The notes: generated from the letters alone by a model not told the origin. 64,000 nt of DNA from Verrucomicrobiia bacterium (GCA_030431475.1 JAUIJD010000008.1:1-64000); one strand, 5' to 3'. Counted from the stretch's first letter, positions 29,219-38,274 are shown. Translations and numbers: made by a program.

Positions 29219-29268
29219 GAAAAACTTCGGGAGTCTACAACTTTTTACGCAATTCAACGTAGACCCGG
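29219..29268 (-). terminator. Putative terminator downstream of rho
   Basis: Read on the minus strand, CGGGTCTAC pairs with GTAGACTCCCG (one two-base bulge) around a 22-nt loop, and AAGTTTTT follows. It lies about 30 nt after the rho stop codon. The stem is imperfect and the T-run is offset by a few bases, so efficiency is uncertain. Confidence 0.45.
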
Positions 29269-29296
29269 CTTCTGAAAGCCCTCCCCACGATCCACC

Positions 29297-31036
29297 TTAA
29301 CCCTTGATCTCCAACAACATCTGAGGATTGCTGGGGAACTTCTTCAGGAAGAAGAGAAGCCGCTCCATGGCCTCCACCGGACGGTGCCCGGAGAGCCCCC
29401 GGCGAATCATGTGGATCTTGTGCAGGGTGTGCTCGGGAAGGAGGAGCTCCTCGCGCCGGGTACCGGACTTGAAGATGTCGACGGCCGGGTAGATGTAATT
29501 TTCGGCAATTTTCCGGTCGAGGACGAGCTCCATGTTGCCGGTGCCCTTGAACTCCTGGAAAATCGCGTCGTCGGCCCGGCTGTTGGTCTGGACCAGCGCG
29601 GTGGCGAGAATGGTCAGCGAGCCGGCCTCACGGGTATTGCGGGCCGCGGCGAACAGGCGCCGCGGCACCTCGAGCGCCCCGACCATGATGCCGCCGGAGC
29701 CGATGCCACGTCCCTTGCCCCGCTTGCCGCCGGCCGCGTTGTTGTAGGCGCGGGCGAGACGGGTGATGGAGTCCATCAGCAGGAACACGTGCTTGCCGCC
29801 CTCGACCAGGCGCTTGGCCCGTTCGATCGCGATCTCGGCGATCCGCGTGTGGTTGCGCGGATGCTCGTCGTTGGAGCTGGCGTAGATCTCCACCCCGGGC
29901 AGGGCCCGACGGAATTCCGTAACCTCCTCCGGACGCTCGTCGACCAGCAGCACCATCGGATGCAGGGTCTCGTCGTGCAGCTCCTGGACCGCTTCCGCGG
30001 TGTGGAGCAGCAGCGTCGTCTTCCCCGAGCGCGGCGGCGAAACGATCAGGCCCCGCTGGCCGCGTCCGACCGGCGAGATCAGGTCGATCACCCGCGTGGT
30101 GTAGCGCTCGGAAGTCGTCTCGAAGGAAATGCGCTTGTTCGGATTAATCGCCTTCAGCTCCTCGAAGGCCGGCAGCTTGCGGGACTCGTCGGGGTCGAGA
30201 TCGTTCACGCTGGTGATCTCCACCAGCTGCGGCCCTCTCGGTCCCTGCTGGGAAAGCCCCTTGATCCACACTCCGACCCGCAGACCGAACTTCCGCACCA
30301 GGTCGGGCGAGACAAACACGTCGTCGCGGGCCTGCTCGAACTTCTTCGACGGCTGGCGCAGGAAGCCGAAGCCCTTGGGTGCCATCTCGAGCAGTCCGTC
30401 GACCTCGGTCTTGGGGCCTTCGAGCTCGGCCGGGCGCGAATCCTGCTCCTGGCTCTCGCCCCGTTCCCCTCCCTCGCCGCCTTCACCGCCACGGCGGTTG
30501 CGCCGGCGGCGACGGCGACGGCGACGTTTGCCGCCGCCCTCGCGATTCTCCTCCTGATCTCCTCCGCGGTCCGGCGCATCCTCCTCCCGGCGGTCTCCCC
30601 GCTCCTCCCGCTTGACCGGACCCCCACCCGGCACACGGCCGAACTTCACCTCCTTCTCGTCGCCGTTTCCGGAACCGGACGCGCCTCCCTTCGCTTCCTT
30701 CTCCGGCTTGGATCGGCCGCTCTCCCGAGCGGACTCGGACTTGGGTGCCTCCTGTACCGCGGCCTCGTCCTTCGGCGGCCTCGGGGCCTTGCCACTGCTG
30801 AAATCGAGTTCCCCCTGAGGCGGCTCCATGCGCGCCGTTGGTTCGGCCGGAGCGGTCTCAGGCTTGGACGCGGCGACCTTCTTCGCGGTCTTCTGGGCGG
30901 CGGTCTTCTTCGCCGCCTTTTTCGCGGTCTTCTTCGCCGCCTTGCGGGCCGTCTTCTTGGAAGCCTTCTTCGCGGGTTTCTCCGCGGTGCTTTCCTCGGC
31001 CTTAACCGCGGGTTCGCGCTTGCTGTCGTCGCTCAT
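29297..31036 (-). CDS. rho: Transcription termination factor Rho with long basic N-terminal extension
   Basis: Rho is the hexameric RNA translocase that ends transcription. The core is clear: cold-shock RNA-binding domain (GLLEMAPKGFGFLRQ), Walker A PPRSGKTT (about residue 332), Walker B VLLVDERPEEV, and FKGTGNMELVLDR. Two features are unusual. The first 200 residues are disordered, with a histone-H1-like Lys/Ala tail and an Arg/Gly-rich tract. The Q-loop normally near SGKVLTGGVD is replaced by a longer GGKRGKGRGIGSGG (about residue 440). The total length of 579 aa compares with 419 in E. coli. yebC lies just upstream on the same strand. Confidence 0.96.
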   Translation of the reverse strand: MSDDSKREPAVKAEESTAEKPAKKASKKTARKAAKKTAKKAAKKTAAQKTAKKVAASKPETAPAEPTARMEPPQGELDFSSGKAPRPPKDEAAVQEAPKSESARESGRSKPEKEAKGGASGSGNGDEKEVKFGRVPGGGPVKREERGDRREEDAPDRGGDQEENREGGGKRRRRRRRRRNRRGGEGGEGGERGESQEQDSRPAELEGPKTEVDGLLEMAPKGFGFLRQPSKKFEQARDDVFVSPDLVRKFGLRVGVWIKGLSQQGPRGPQLVEITSVNDLDPDESRKLPAFEELKAINPNKRISFETTSERYTTRVIDLISPVGRGQRGLIVSPPRSGKTTLLLHTAEAVQELHDETLHPMVLLVDERPEEVTEFRRALPGVEIYASSNDEHPRNHTRIAEIAIERAKRLVEGGKHVFLLMDSITRLARAYNNAAGGKRGKGRGIGSGGIMVGALEVPRRLFAAARNTREAGSLTILATALVQTNSRADDAIFQEFKGTGNMELVLDRKIAENYIYPAVDIFKSGTRREELLLPEHTLHKIHMIRRGLSGHRPVEAMERLLFFLKKFPSNPQMLLEIKG

Positions 31037-31069
31037 GAAAAATTGGGGAAGGAAATTCGGCGGCGCCGC

Positions 31070-31822
31070 TCAGTCGTCGAGCTGGGCCAGCACCTCGTCG
31101 GTGACGTCGAAATTGGTGAAGACGTTGATCACATCGGCATGCTCGTCGAGATTGTCGAAGAGCCGCATGACCTGTTTCGCCCGGCCGAGCTCGTCGACCT
31201 CGATCGGATTCTGGGGCAGCGAGACCAGCTTCTGGGTTCTCGGCTCGAACCCCTGCTCGCGCAGCGAGTCCGCCACCGCGGCCAGCTCCGTGGGCGCGGT
31301 CAGGATGACGTGTTCGTCCTCCTCGCGGCGGACGTCGTCGGCACCGGCAAGGATGGCGGCCTCCATGATGGCATCGTCCCCCACCCCTTCCGCCGTCAGG
31401 CGGAGTTCGCCCATGCGGTCGAACTGATAGGCCACGCTTCCCGGATCGGCGACACTCCCGCCCCCCTTGGTGAAGATGGAACGCATGTCCGCCGCGGTGC
31501 GGTTGAGATTGTCCGTCGCCGCCTCGATCAGGAAGGCGATGCCTTCCGGGCCGTAGCCCTCGTAGGTCGCTTCCTGGATCGCGTCGCCACCGAGTTCGCC
31601 GGTCCCCTTCTTCACCGCCCGCTCGATCTTGTCCTTGGGCATCGACACCGACTTGGCGTTGTCGATCGCCGTCCGCAGCCGGGGATTCATCGTCGGGTCG
31701 CCGCCGCCATCGCGCGCGGCGATGGCGATCTCGTGGGCACACTTGCTGAAGACCTTGCCGCGGACGACATCGACACGGGCCTTGATGTGCTTAACCTTGG
31801 ACCACTTGTTGTGACCTGCCAT
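31070..31822 (-). CDS. yebC: YebC/PmpR family protein
   Basis: The family N-terminus MAGHNKWSKVKHIKAR identifies a YebC/PmpR-type protein of normal length (250 aa), with the conserved blocks ATYEGYGPEGIAFLIE and NRTAADMRSIFTKGGG. Members have been described as DNA-binding regulators, and more recently as ribosome-associated factors that help with difficult stretches such as polyproline; the sequence does not decide between these. Start ATG 31822 is set by the family N-terminus. It lies 33 bp before rho on the same strand. Confidence 0.94.
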   Translation of the reverse strand: MAGHNKWSKVKHIKARVDVVRGKVFSKCAHEIAIAARDGGGDPTMNPRLRTAIDNAKSVSMPKDKIERAVKKGTGELGGDAIQEATYEGYGPEGIAFLIEAATDNLNRTAADMRSIFTKGGGSVADPGSVAYQFDRMGELRLTAEGVGDDAIMEAAILAGADDVRREEDEHVILTAPTELAAVADSLREQGFEPRTQKLVSLPQNPIEVDELGRAKQVMRLFDNLDEHADVINVFTNFDVTDEVLAQLDD

Positions 31823-32080
31823 GGAGGTAGGAAAAATGACTCGCTCGCGAATGAACCGAAGACCCCGCGAGGGAGGTGGAACGATGGAGGAACACCGGAA
31901 GGGTTGAACCCCGCGCAAGACCACGACCTCGCGGCTGTTGGCGGGAACCGAACCGTAGCAACCTGTTCAAACACAGGCGCCGCCTCAGTCGGACGGGCGG
32001 AGAATGACCGCCGCTACCCGCTTTGGCAAAGGAATTCTTCGAGGCGAGCGGGGAGACGTCATGGCCCATCCCCGCCCCCA

Positions 32081-33046
32081 TCAAGCCAGCCCGACCGCCT
32101 TGCGCACCCGGTCGATCACCTTGGTCGCCTCCACACGGGCCTTCTCGGCTCCGGTGGCCAGCACCTGCTCCACGTAGCCGGGATCGGCGATCAACTCGTC
32201 GCGCCTCGCCCGCATCGGGGCGAAATACTCCCAATAGGCCTCGGCCAGCCGCTTCTTGAAGTCGCCGTAGCCGCAGCCGCCGCTTTTGTGGTCGGCGACC
32301 ATCTTCGCGTAGTCGTCGTCGCTGGCGAAGAGACGGAAAAGGGGCAGGATCAGGGAGCCGTCGACCGGCTTCGGGTCCTCGACCGGCGTCGAGTCGGTCA
32401 CGATGCGCATGATGAGCTTCTTCGACGGCTTCTCGTCGCCGAAGAGGGGCAGGGTGTTGTGGTAGCTCTTGCTCATCTTCTGCCCATCCAGCCCGGGCAC
32501 CACGGCCATCCCCTCGGAAATCATCGGCTCCGGCACCACCAGGGTCCCCTCACCGTAGGCTTCGTTGATCTTCCCGGCGAGATCACGGGTCATCTCGAGG
32601 TGCTGCTTCTGGTCCTTTCCGACCGGAACGAGGTTCGAGTCGTACAGGAGGATGTCCGCCGCCATCAGCACCGGGTAGGCGAAAAGCCCGTGGTTCGGTG
32701 CGATCCCCTTGGCGATCTTGTCCTTGTACGAGTGCGCCTTCTCGAGCATGCTCACCGGACAGACGCTCGAGAGGATCCACGCCAGCTCGTTGACCTCGGG
32801 CACATCCGACTGCCGGAAGAAGACCGAACGCTCCGGATCGAGGCCGCAAGCGAGGAAATCGACGGCCAGCTCCCGCGTGTAGTCGCGAAGCTCGTCGGCG
32901 TTCCTCACCGTCGTCATCGCGTGGTAGTTGGCGATGAAGTAGAACGCCTCTCCCTGCTCCTGGAGCCGCACCGCCGGCTCCATCGCGCCGAAGTAGTTGC
33001 CGACGTGAAGTTTGCCGCTCGGCTGGAGACCCGTCAGAATTCGCAT
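32081..33046 (-). CDS. trpS: Tryptophan--tRNA ligase
   Basis: TrpS charges tRNA-Trp. The 321-aa protein has the HIGH-type motif as PSGKLHVGNYFGA and KMSKS as GQKMSKSYHN, with the usual class Ic layout (AYPVLMAADILLYDSNLVPVG between them). Start ATG 33046 begins with MRILTGLQPSGKLH, as in the family. Downstream of it lies yebC after a gap of about 258 bp in which I see no gene. Confidence 0.96.
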   Translation of the reverse strand: MRILTGLQPSGKLHVGNYFGAMEPAVRLQEQGEAFYFIANYHAMTTVRNADELRDYTRELAVDFLACGLDPERSVFFRQSDVPEVNELAWILSSVCPVSMLEKAHSYKDKIAKGIAPNHGLFAYPVLMAADILLYDSNLVPVGKDQKQHLEMTRDLAGKINEAYGEGTLVVPEPMISEGMAVVPGLDGQKMSKSYHNTLPLFGDEKPSKKLIMRIVTDSTPVEDPKPVDGSLILPLFRLFASDDDYAKMVADHKSGGCGYGDFKKRLAEAYWEYFAPMRARRDELIADPGYVEQVLATGAEKARVEATKVIDRVRKAVGLA

Positions 33047-33136
33047 GGCGCGGACGATGGTGAGTCCGACCCCGGCGGTCAAGATCCGGCCCGCGATGAC
33101 CGCTTGCGGGAACGCCGAATCGAACTAGGATCGGCC

Positions 33137-34117
33137 ATGGTCATCGAGTGCAACGGCGGCGCATGTCGCGCACCCAGGTGGATGCCGATGCTGCTGATCG
33201 CCGCGGGAATCTATCATCTGCTCTTCGCGGCGTGGGCGTGTTGCTGGCCGAATGTCTACTTCGATTGGATCGGTTGCGACCGTCCCAACCATCCGATGCT
33301 TTGGCGAGGCCTCGGGTTCCTTTCGGGCGCCTTCGGTCTCGGGTTTCTCATCGCCGCCCGGTCGCCGATCCGGCATTGGCCGCTGGTCCTGATCGGCTTC
33401 GTGAAGTTCAACCTCGTCATCATCACGCTCGTGCTCGGCCTCATGGAAGGCCCCCTGCCCCGGGAAATCGTCGCCCTCGTGGTCATCGACGATCTCGTTT
33501 GGTGGCTCCCGTTCGCCTCCATCCTCTGGGCGTCGGCCCAGGCCCATGCGGGCCGCCCGCCTTCCGGCGAGCCGCCTCTCGACCTCCGCCAGGCCGGAGA
33601 GCGCTACAAGCTCTCGACCGGGGAAACCCTCGGTGAAGCCTCCCGCGAGCACACGCTGGTGCTCGTCTTTCTCCGCCACTTCGGCTGCACCTTCACCCGA
33701 CGGATTCTTCGCGAACTCGAGGACCTCAAGGCCGAGGCCGACCGCCACGGAGCCCGGCTCGTGCTGGTGCACATGCTCGCGCCCGGAGATGAGAAGGTCT
33801 ACCTCCACAAGAAGAGCGACGTCGCCCGCATCGCCGACCCGATGTGCGAACTCTACCGGTCCTTCGGCCTTGGCAAGGGGGGATTCCTCGAGCTGTTCGG
33901 CCCCCGCGTCTGGATCCCCCTCCTCGCCGCCCTGCTGCGGGGCTGCGGCGTCGGTCATCTCGCCGGCGATGGTCTCCAGCTTCCCGGCGCCTTCCTGTTC
34001 CGCGACGGGGAGATCGTCCGTGCCCAGCGGGCGCGCACCCAGGCCGACCTGCCCGACCTTCCGGGCCTCTTCAAAGGGTTGCCAGACGCCCCCTCGGCTG
34101 AAAGCGTGCCGGCGTGA
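33137..34117 (+). CDS. Membrane protein with SelL-related peroxiredoxin-like domain
   Basis: The N-terminal half (residues 1-140) has about four hydrophobic segments (MLLIAAGIYHLLFAAWACC; LGFLSGAFGLGFLIAA; WPLVLIGFVKFNLVIITLVLG; EIVALVVIDDLVWWLPFASIL). The C-terminal half has a thioredoxin-like fold of the SelL/AhpC-TSA_2 type: LVLVFLRHFGCTFTRRILREL. In related proteins this loop is usually C-x-x-C or selenocysteine-containing; here the second position is Thr, leaving one redox Cys. A role as a membrane-bound peroxidase or thiol oxidoreductase is inferred. Its stop overlaps the start of the SDR gene (GTGA). Confidence 0.8.
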   Translation: MVIECNGGACRAPRWMPMLLIAAGIYHLLFAAWACCWPNVYFDWIGCDRPNHPMLWRGLGFLSGAFGLGFLIAARSPIRHWPLVLIGFVKFNLVIITLVLGLMEGPLPREIVALVVIDDLVWWLPFASILWASAQAHAGRPPSGEPPLDLRQAGERYKLSTGETLGEASREHTLVLVFLRHFGCTFTRRILRELEDLKAEADRHGARLVLVHMLAPGDEKVYLHKKSDVARIADPMCELYRSFGLGKGGFLELFGPRVWIPLLAALLRGCGVGHLAGDGLQLPGAFLFRDGEIVRAQRARTQADLPDLPGLFKGLPDAPSAESVPA

Positions 34118-34818
34118 GCCCGCTCGCCGACAAGACCATCCTCCTCACGGGCGCCTCCAGCGGTATCGGGAAGGCCACCGCCGCGGCGCTGATCTCCCGT
34201 GGCGCCCGGGTGCTCGGCGTTTCACGCCATCCCTCGTCGCTGGCCGCGGGCATCGTCCCGATCCAGGCCGACCTCACCCGTCGCGAGGACATTCTCGAAA
34301 TCTTCCGGCAGGTCGATCGGATCGACGCACTCGTCAACAACGCCGGCATCGCCTACCTCTCCCGCATCATCGACGGCAACCCGGCCGACTGGGAGGAGAT
34401 GTGGCGTGTCAACGTCTTCGCCCTCACGCTCTGCTCGCAGCTCGCGCTCCGTCACTTCCCGAAGACCGGCGGACGCATCGTCAACGTCAGCTCCATGAGC
34501 GGCCACCGCGTCCCCCCCACCGGGGGCTTCTACTCGCCGACGAAGTTCGCCGTCCGGGCGATCACCGACGCGCTGCGCCTCGAGATCAAGTCGGCCGGAC
34601 TGCCCGTCCAGGTCGGCTGCGTGTCGCCCGGCTTCGTTGACACCCCCCTTCTCGAGCACTATTTCCGCGGAAGGGAGGACGCCCTGCAGAAGACCCGGCA
34701 GGCGATGGCGATGCTGCAGCCCGACGACGTCGCCCGCTGCGTCATCCAGCTCCTCGAAACCCCGCCCCACGTCGAAATCGGCGACATCCTCCTGCGAAGC
34801 TCCGACCAGAAGGTCTGA
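34114..34818 (+). CDS. Short-chain dehydrogenase/reductase
   Basis: A classical SDR of 234 aa: TGASSGIG for nucleotide binding, NNAG in DALVNNAGIAYL, active-site Ser in VSSMSG, and YSPTK for the Tyr/Lys pair. The lack of an acidic residue after beta-2 (VLGVSRHPSS) suggests NADP preference. The substrate is unknown; the cluster with glycosyltransferase, plsY and gpsA would fit a lipid or envelope sugar substrate, but this is inference. The GTG start overlaps the previous stop. Confidence 0.9.
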   Translation: MSPLADKTILLTGASSGIGKATAAALISRGARVLGVSRHPSSLAAGIVPIQADLTRREDILEIFRQVDRIDALVNNAGIAYLSRIIDGNPADWEEMWRVNVFALTLCSQLALRHFPKTGGRIVNVSSMSGHRVPPTGGFYSPTKFAVRAITDALRLEIKSAGLPVQVGCVSPGFVDTPLLEHYFRGREDALQKTRQAMAMLQPDDVARCVIQLLETPPHVEIGDILLRSSDQKV

Positions 34819-34860
34819 GGCACGCACGCCCCCGATCACCCCACTCCCGGAAACCGTTCC

Positions 34861-35619
34861 ATGTCTTCCCCGGTCAACATCATCTGCATGAAGTGGGGCA
34901 CCCGCTACCCCGCCCACTACGTCAACGTCCTTTTCCGCTCCATCGAGCGGAACCTCTCCCGGCCGTTCCGCTTCGTCTGCCTCACCGACGACGCGGACGA
35001 CCTGATCGACGGCGTCGAGACCGCCCCCTTTCCGGAGAATCCCGGCATCACCCAGTCGAAGTGGCCCAACGTGTTCCTCAAGCTGGTGATGACGAAGGAC
35101 GGCTTCCTCGACCTCGAGGGCCCCACGCTGTTCCTCGATCTCGACCTGGTCGTGCTCGACTCGATCGACTGCTTCTTCGACTACAAGCCGGGCAAGAACT
35201 GCATCATCCACAACTGGTGGGAGCGCCGGAAACAGCTCCTCCGCAAACGCCCGGAGATCGGGAACTCCTCCATCTTCCGCTTCGAGGCCGGAAAGTCGCA
35301 GTACATCTACGACACCTTCATCGAGGAAATGGACCGCGCGCAGGACCGCTCGGTCTTCGTGACCGAACAGCACTTCCTCACCTACGCCATGAAGGAGCGC
35401 TACTGGTGGCCGGAGCAGTGGGTGCGCAGCTTCAAGTTCAACGTGCGGCCGCCCTTCCCGCTCAATCTCGTCATGGCGCCGCGGAAACCGAAGGGCGCGA
35501 AGTTCCTCGTCTTCCACGGCCAGCCCGACCCGGATGACGCCGTCAACGGCTTCGAGGGCCGGAAGCTCCACCACCGCGTGAAGGCGGCGCCATGGGTGGG
35601 TGACTACTGGAAGCTGTAG
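34861..35619 (+). CDS. Glycosyltransferase-like protein with DxD-type motif
   Basis: A 252-aa protein beginning VNIICMKWGTRYPAHYVNVL and containing FLDLDLVVLDS, the D-x-D-type motif that binds metal and nucleotide sugar in GT-A enzymes. The early section on following the position of a sugar donor (SKWPNVFLKLVM) resembles GT8-like and other small GT-A families common in PVC bacteria. It has no membrane segment, so it should be cytoplasmic, acting on lipid-linked or surface sugar precursors. The acceptor is unknown. The end overlaps an ORF shadow of plsY, but the real plsY start lies 73 bp later. Confidence 0.8.
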   Translation: MSSPVNIICMKWGTRYPAHYVNVLFRSIERNLSRPFRFVCLTDDADDLIDGVETAPFPENPGITQSKWPNVFLKLVMTKDGFLDLEGPTLFLDLDLVVLDSIDCFFDYKPGKNCIIHNWWERRKQLLRKRPEIGNSSIFRFEAGKSQYIYDTFIEEMDRAQDRSVFVTEQHFLTYAMKERYWWPEQWVRSFKFNVRPPFPLNLVMAPRKPKGAKFLVFHGQPDPDDAVNGFEGRKLHHRVKAAPWVGDYWKL

Positions 35620-35692
35620 GGAACGGCGCTTGGAACGCGCCCCTTCCTTTCCGGCTGACAAGCCCCCGTCCATCGATTACTCCCGCGCCGGC

Positions 35693-36421
35693 ATGCAGCT
35701 CTGGATTTGCCCCCTTCTGGCCTTCCTCCTCGGATCCATCCCCTTCGGACTGATCATCGCGCGGATGAAGGGCATCGACATCCGGGCCCACGGATCGGGC
35801 AACATCGGCGCCACCAACGTCCTTCGCGTCGTCGGCAAGCAGTACGGGATCACCTGCCTCTTCCTCGACCTCCTCAAGGGATTCATCCCCGTCGTCATCG
35901 CCGTCAACCTCATCCAGATCGAGGGCAAGGCCGTGGTGCCCCACCTGGCGTTCCTCGACCCCCTCGCCCTGCGGCTGCCGGCGGCGGACCAGCTGCAGGG
36001 ACAGCTCGTCCACGTCGTCACCGCCCTCTGCGCGGTGCTCGGACACAACTACTCGCCCTGGGTCGGCTTCAAGGGAGGCAAGGGCATCGCCACCTCGGCC
36101 GGCGTCATGCTCGGGCTCATGCCCCTCGCCGTCCTCATCCTCATCGGCGTCTGGGGGCTCCTGTTCCTCACCACGCGCTACGTCTCGATCGCCTCGATGG
36201 GATCCGCCGCCGCGCTGCCGGTCGTGACCCACCTGCAGGCACGGCTCTCGCAGGGGGCCGACGGACGCTCGCCGTGGGAGACCGGCACCTGGAACAAGCC
36301 GCTCTTCTTCTTCTCGCTGCTCATCGGCATCCTCGCGATCTGGAAACACCGCACCAACATCCGCCGACTCCTCGACGGCACCGAGCACCGCTTTTCCCCG
36401 AAGACCGGAGCCCGGTCCTGA
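35693..36421 (+). CDS. plsY: Glycerol-3-phosphate acyltransferase PlsY
   Basis: PlsY transfers an acyl group from acyl-phosphate to glycerol-3-phosphate, the first step of phospholipid synthesis, in the inner membrane. The signatures are GSGNIGATNVLR (residues 36-47 region), VLGHNYSPWVGFKGGKGIATSAG, and at least five transmembrane segments. Start ATG 35693 is the first Met before the first transmembrane helix. Its product pathway matches that of gpsA, which follows 43 bp downstream and makes the glycerol-3-phosphate substrate. Confidence 0.95.
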   Translation: MQLWICPLLAFLLGSIPFGLIIARMKGIDIRAHGSGNIGATNVLRVVGKQYGITCLFLDLLKGFIPVVIAVNLIQIEGKAVVPHLAFLDPLALRLPAADQLQGQLVHVVTALCAVLGHNYSPWVGFKGGKGIATSAGVMLGLMPLAVLILIGVWGLLFLTTRYVSIASMGSAAALPVVTHLQARLSQGADGRSPWETGTWNKPLFFFSLLIGILAIWKHRTNIRRLLDGTEHRFSPKTGARS

Positions 36422-36464
36422 TCCCCGCCTCGTCACACGTCCGCACCTTCCCTCCCGACCGCCC

Positions 36465-37463
36465 ATGTTCTCTTCAGCTGCCATCGTTGGAACCGGATCC
36501 TTCGGCACCGCCCTGGCCCATCTGATCGGAGGCTCGCTGGAAAAGGTCGTCCTCGTCGGCCGGGATGCCGAGACCGTCGACGCCATCAACCGCAACCGGA
36601 AGAACCCCCGCTACCTCCGCGAAACCGAGCTGCCGGCGTCCGTCGAGGCGACCACCGACCTCTCCGCCGTCGTCGGCCACCCGCTGATTCTCTTCGCCGT
36701 CCCGACTTCCGCGACGCGCGACCTGGTGGATCGGCTCGCCCGGCTCGGGCTGTCGGAGGGAACCGCCCTGCTCTCCTGCGCCAAAGGCATCGAACGCGGC
36801 ACCGGCGAGCGCATGAGCGAGATCATCCAGCGCGGCTTTCCGGACAACCCGGTCGCCGTGCTGTCCGGCCCGAACCACGCCGAGGAGATCGGCGGCGACC
36901 TCGCCACCTGCGCCGTGATCGGTTGTCGCGACGAGACGCTCGCCTGCGGCCTCCAGCAACTGTTCACGGCCCCCCACTTCCGCTCGTACACCAGCGACGA
37001 CATCGCCGGGATCGAGCTCGGCGGCGCCATCAAGAACGTCTACGCGATCGCCGCCGGCATCGCCTCCGGTCTCCAACTGGGCGACAACGCCATCGCGGCC
37101 CTCGTGACCCGCGCGCTCGCGGAGATGACCCGGCTCGGGGTCCGGCTCGGTGGCCGCATCGAAACCTTCGCCGGATTGTCCGGCGTCGGCGACCTGATCG
37201 CCACCTGCTTTTCCGAGCACTCGCGCAACCACCGCGTCGGCAAGGCCCTCGGACGCGGCCAGACGCTGAAGGAAGCGGTCGATGCCCTCGGCATGGTGGC
37301 CGAAGGGGTCCCCAACACCCTCTCCATCCACGAGGCGGCCCGCAAGGTCGGCGCCCGCACGCCCATCATCGACGCCGTCCACGCCATTCTCTACGAGGAC
37401 ATGCCGGCCGCCCGGGCACTCAGCGAACTCCTCAACCGCGATCCGCGGCCGGAGGCGGAGTAG
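36465..37463 (+). CDS. gpsA: Glycerol-3-phosphate dehydrogenase [NAD(P)+]
   Basis: GpsA reduces dihydroxyacetone phosphate to sn-glycerol-3-phosphate for phospholipid synthesis. The Rossmann motif is VGTGSFGTALA, the catalytic Lys is in LGGAIKNVYAIAAGI, and LSGVGDLIATCFSEHSRN is the usual C-terminal signature. The length of 332 aa is typical. The gene follows plsY directly, so substrate supply and use are encoded side by side. Downstream lie 170 bp in which only a small GC-rich hairpin is visible. Confidence 0.96.
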   Translation: MFSSAAIVGTGSFGTALAHLIGGSLEKVVLVGRDAETVDAINRNRKNPRYLRETELPASVEATTDLSAVVGHPLILFAVPTSATRDLVDRLARLGLSEGTALLSCAKGIERGTGERMSEIIQRGFPDNPVAVLSGPNHAEEIGGDLATCAVIGCRDETLACGLQQLFTAPHFRSYTSDDIAGIELGGAIKNVYAIAAGIASGLQLGDNAIAALVTRALAEMTRLGVRLGGRIETFAGLSGVGDLIATCFSEHSRNHRVGKALGRGQTLKEAVDALGMVAEGVPNTLSIHEAARKVGARTPIIDAVHAILYEDMPAARALSELLNRDPRPEAE

Positions 37464-37633
37464 CCCACCGGGGGAAAAAGCGCCGGCTTCACCCGGCTGG
37501 AAGCGCGGCCCCTTCATCGCGTCGAGCCGCCTCCTCATCCGATGAATCCGCTGCCGGGTGGACCCGGCGTTCCGCCCGCCCACGAAAAACATCGGCAAAC
37601 GCCCGCCCCGTCCCTACACCTCGCCCGCCTTCC

Positions 37634-38260
37634 ATGGACGCCCTTCCGAAAGCCGACACCGAGAAGAAAGACGGCATCATCCGCCGCCTCTACAACTGGA
37701 CCATCTCCTGGGCCGACCGCCCCGGCGGCTCGTGGGCGTTGTTCCTCATCGCCTTCGCCGAGTCGTCCTTCTTCCCCATCCCGCCGGACGTCCTGCTGCT
37801 GGCGCTTTGCTTCGGGGCGAGGCAGAAATGGCTCAAGTATGCCCTCATCTGCACCGCCGGCTCGGTATTCGGAGGCATCGCCGGCTGGTACATCGGCTGG
37901 GGCCTGCGCGAACCGGTCGCCATCCCGCTGATGAATCTCTTCGACCACGACGGCCACACCCGCGAGAAGATCGAGGCCTGGTATGAGGCCCACGGCTTCT
38001 GGGGCATCATGCTCGCCGCCATCACGCCCATTCCCTACAAGGTCTTCACCATCTTCTCCGGGATGATGAACTACAGCCTCCCGGTCCTGATCGGCGCCTC
38101 CATCATCGGCCGCGGCTTCCGCTTCATCGTGGTCGCCGCCGTGGTCCGTCTCTTCGGCCCCCGCTTCCGCCCCTTCATCGAGAAGAACCTCGAATGGTGC
38201 TTCGTCGCGTTCGGGATCCTGCTGGTCGGCGGCATCCTCGCGATCAAGTTGCTCCGCTGA
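37634..38260 (+). CDS. VTT-domain (DedA/YqaA-like) membrane protein
   Basis: A 208-aa inner-membrane protein with the conserved motif FAESSFFPIPPDVLLLAL (like F-x-E-S-x-x-FPxPPE/D) and an AAITPIPYKVFTIFSGMM segment, both typical of VTT/DedA-superfamily proteins. Related proteins are linked to lipid scrambling and undecaprenyl phosphate recycling; whether this one does so is not shown. It follows the phospholipid genes plsY and gpsA. The stop is 14 bp from the end of the convergent LolA-like gene. Confidence 0.9.
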   Translation: MDALPKADTEKKDGIIRRLYNWTISWADRPGGSWALFLIAFAESSFFPIPPDVLLLALCFGARQKWLKYALICTAGSVFGGIAGWYIGWGLREPVAIPLMNLFDHDGHTREKIEAWYEAHGFWGIMLAAITPIPYKVFTIFSGMMNYSLPVLIGASIIGRGFRFIVVAAVVRLFGPRFRPFIEKNLEWCFVAFGILLVGGILAIKLLR

Positions 38261-38274
38261 CTCGGAGCCCGGCG

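Noticed and set aside
28986-29296. T-box riboswitch before valS
   Set aside because: The conserved T-box antiterminator sequence was not found.
29384-34117. 1,577-aa plus-strand ORF
   Set aside because: Only the last 326 codons are a real gene (33137-34117); the rest is antisense to rho, yebC and trpS.
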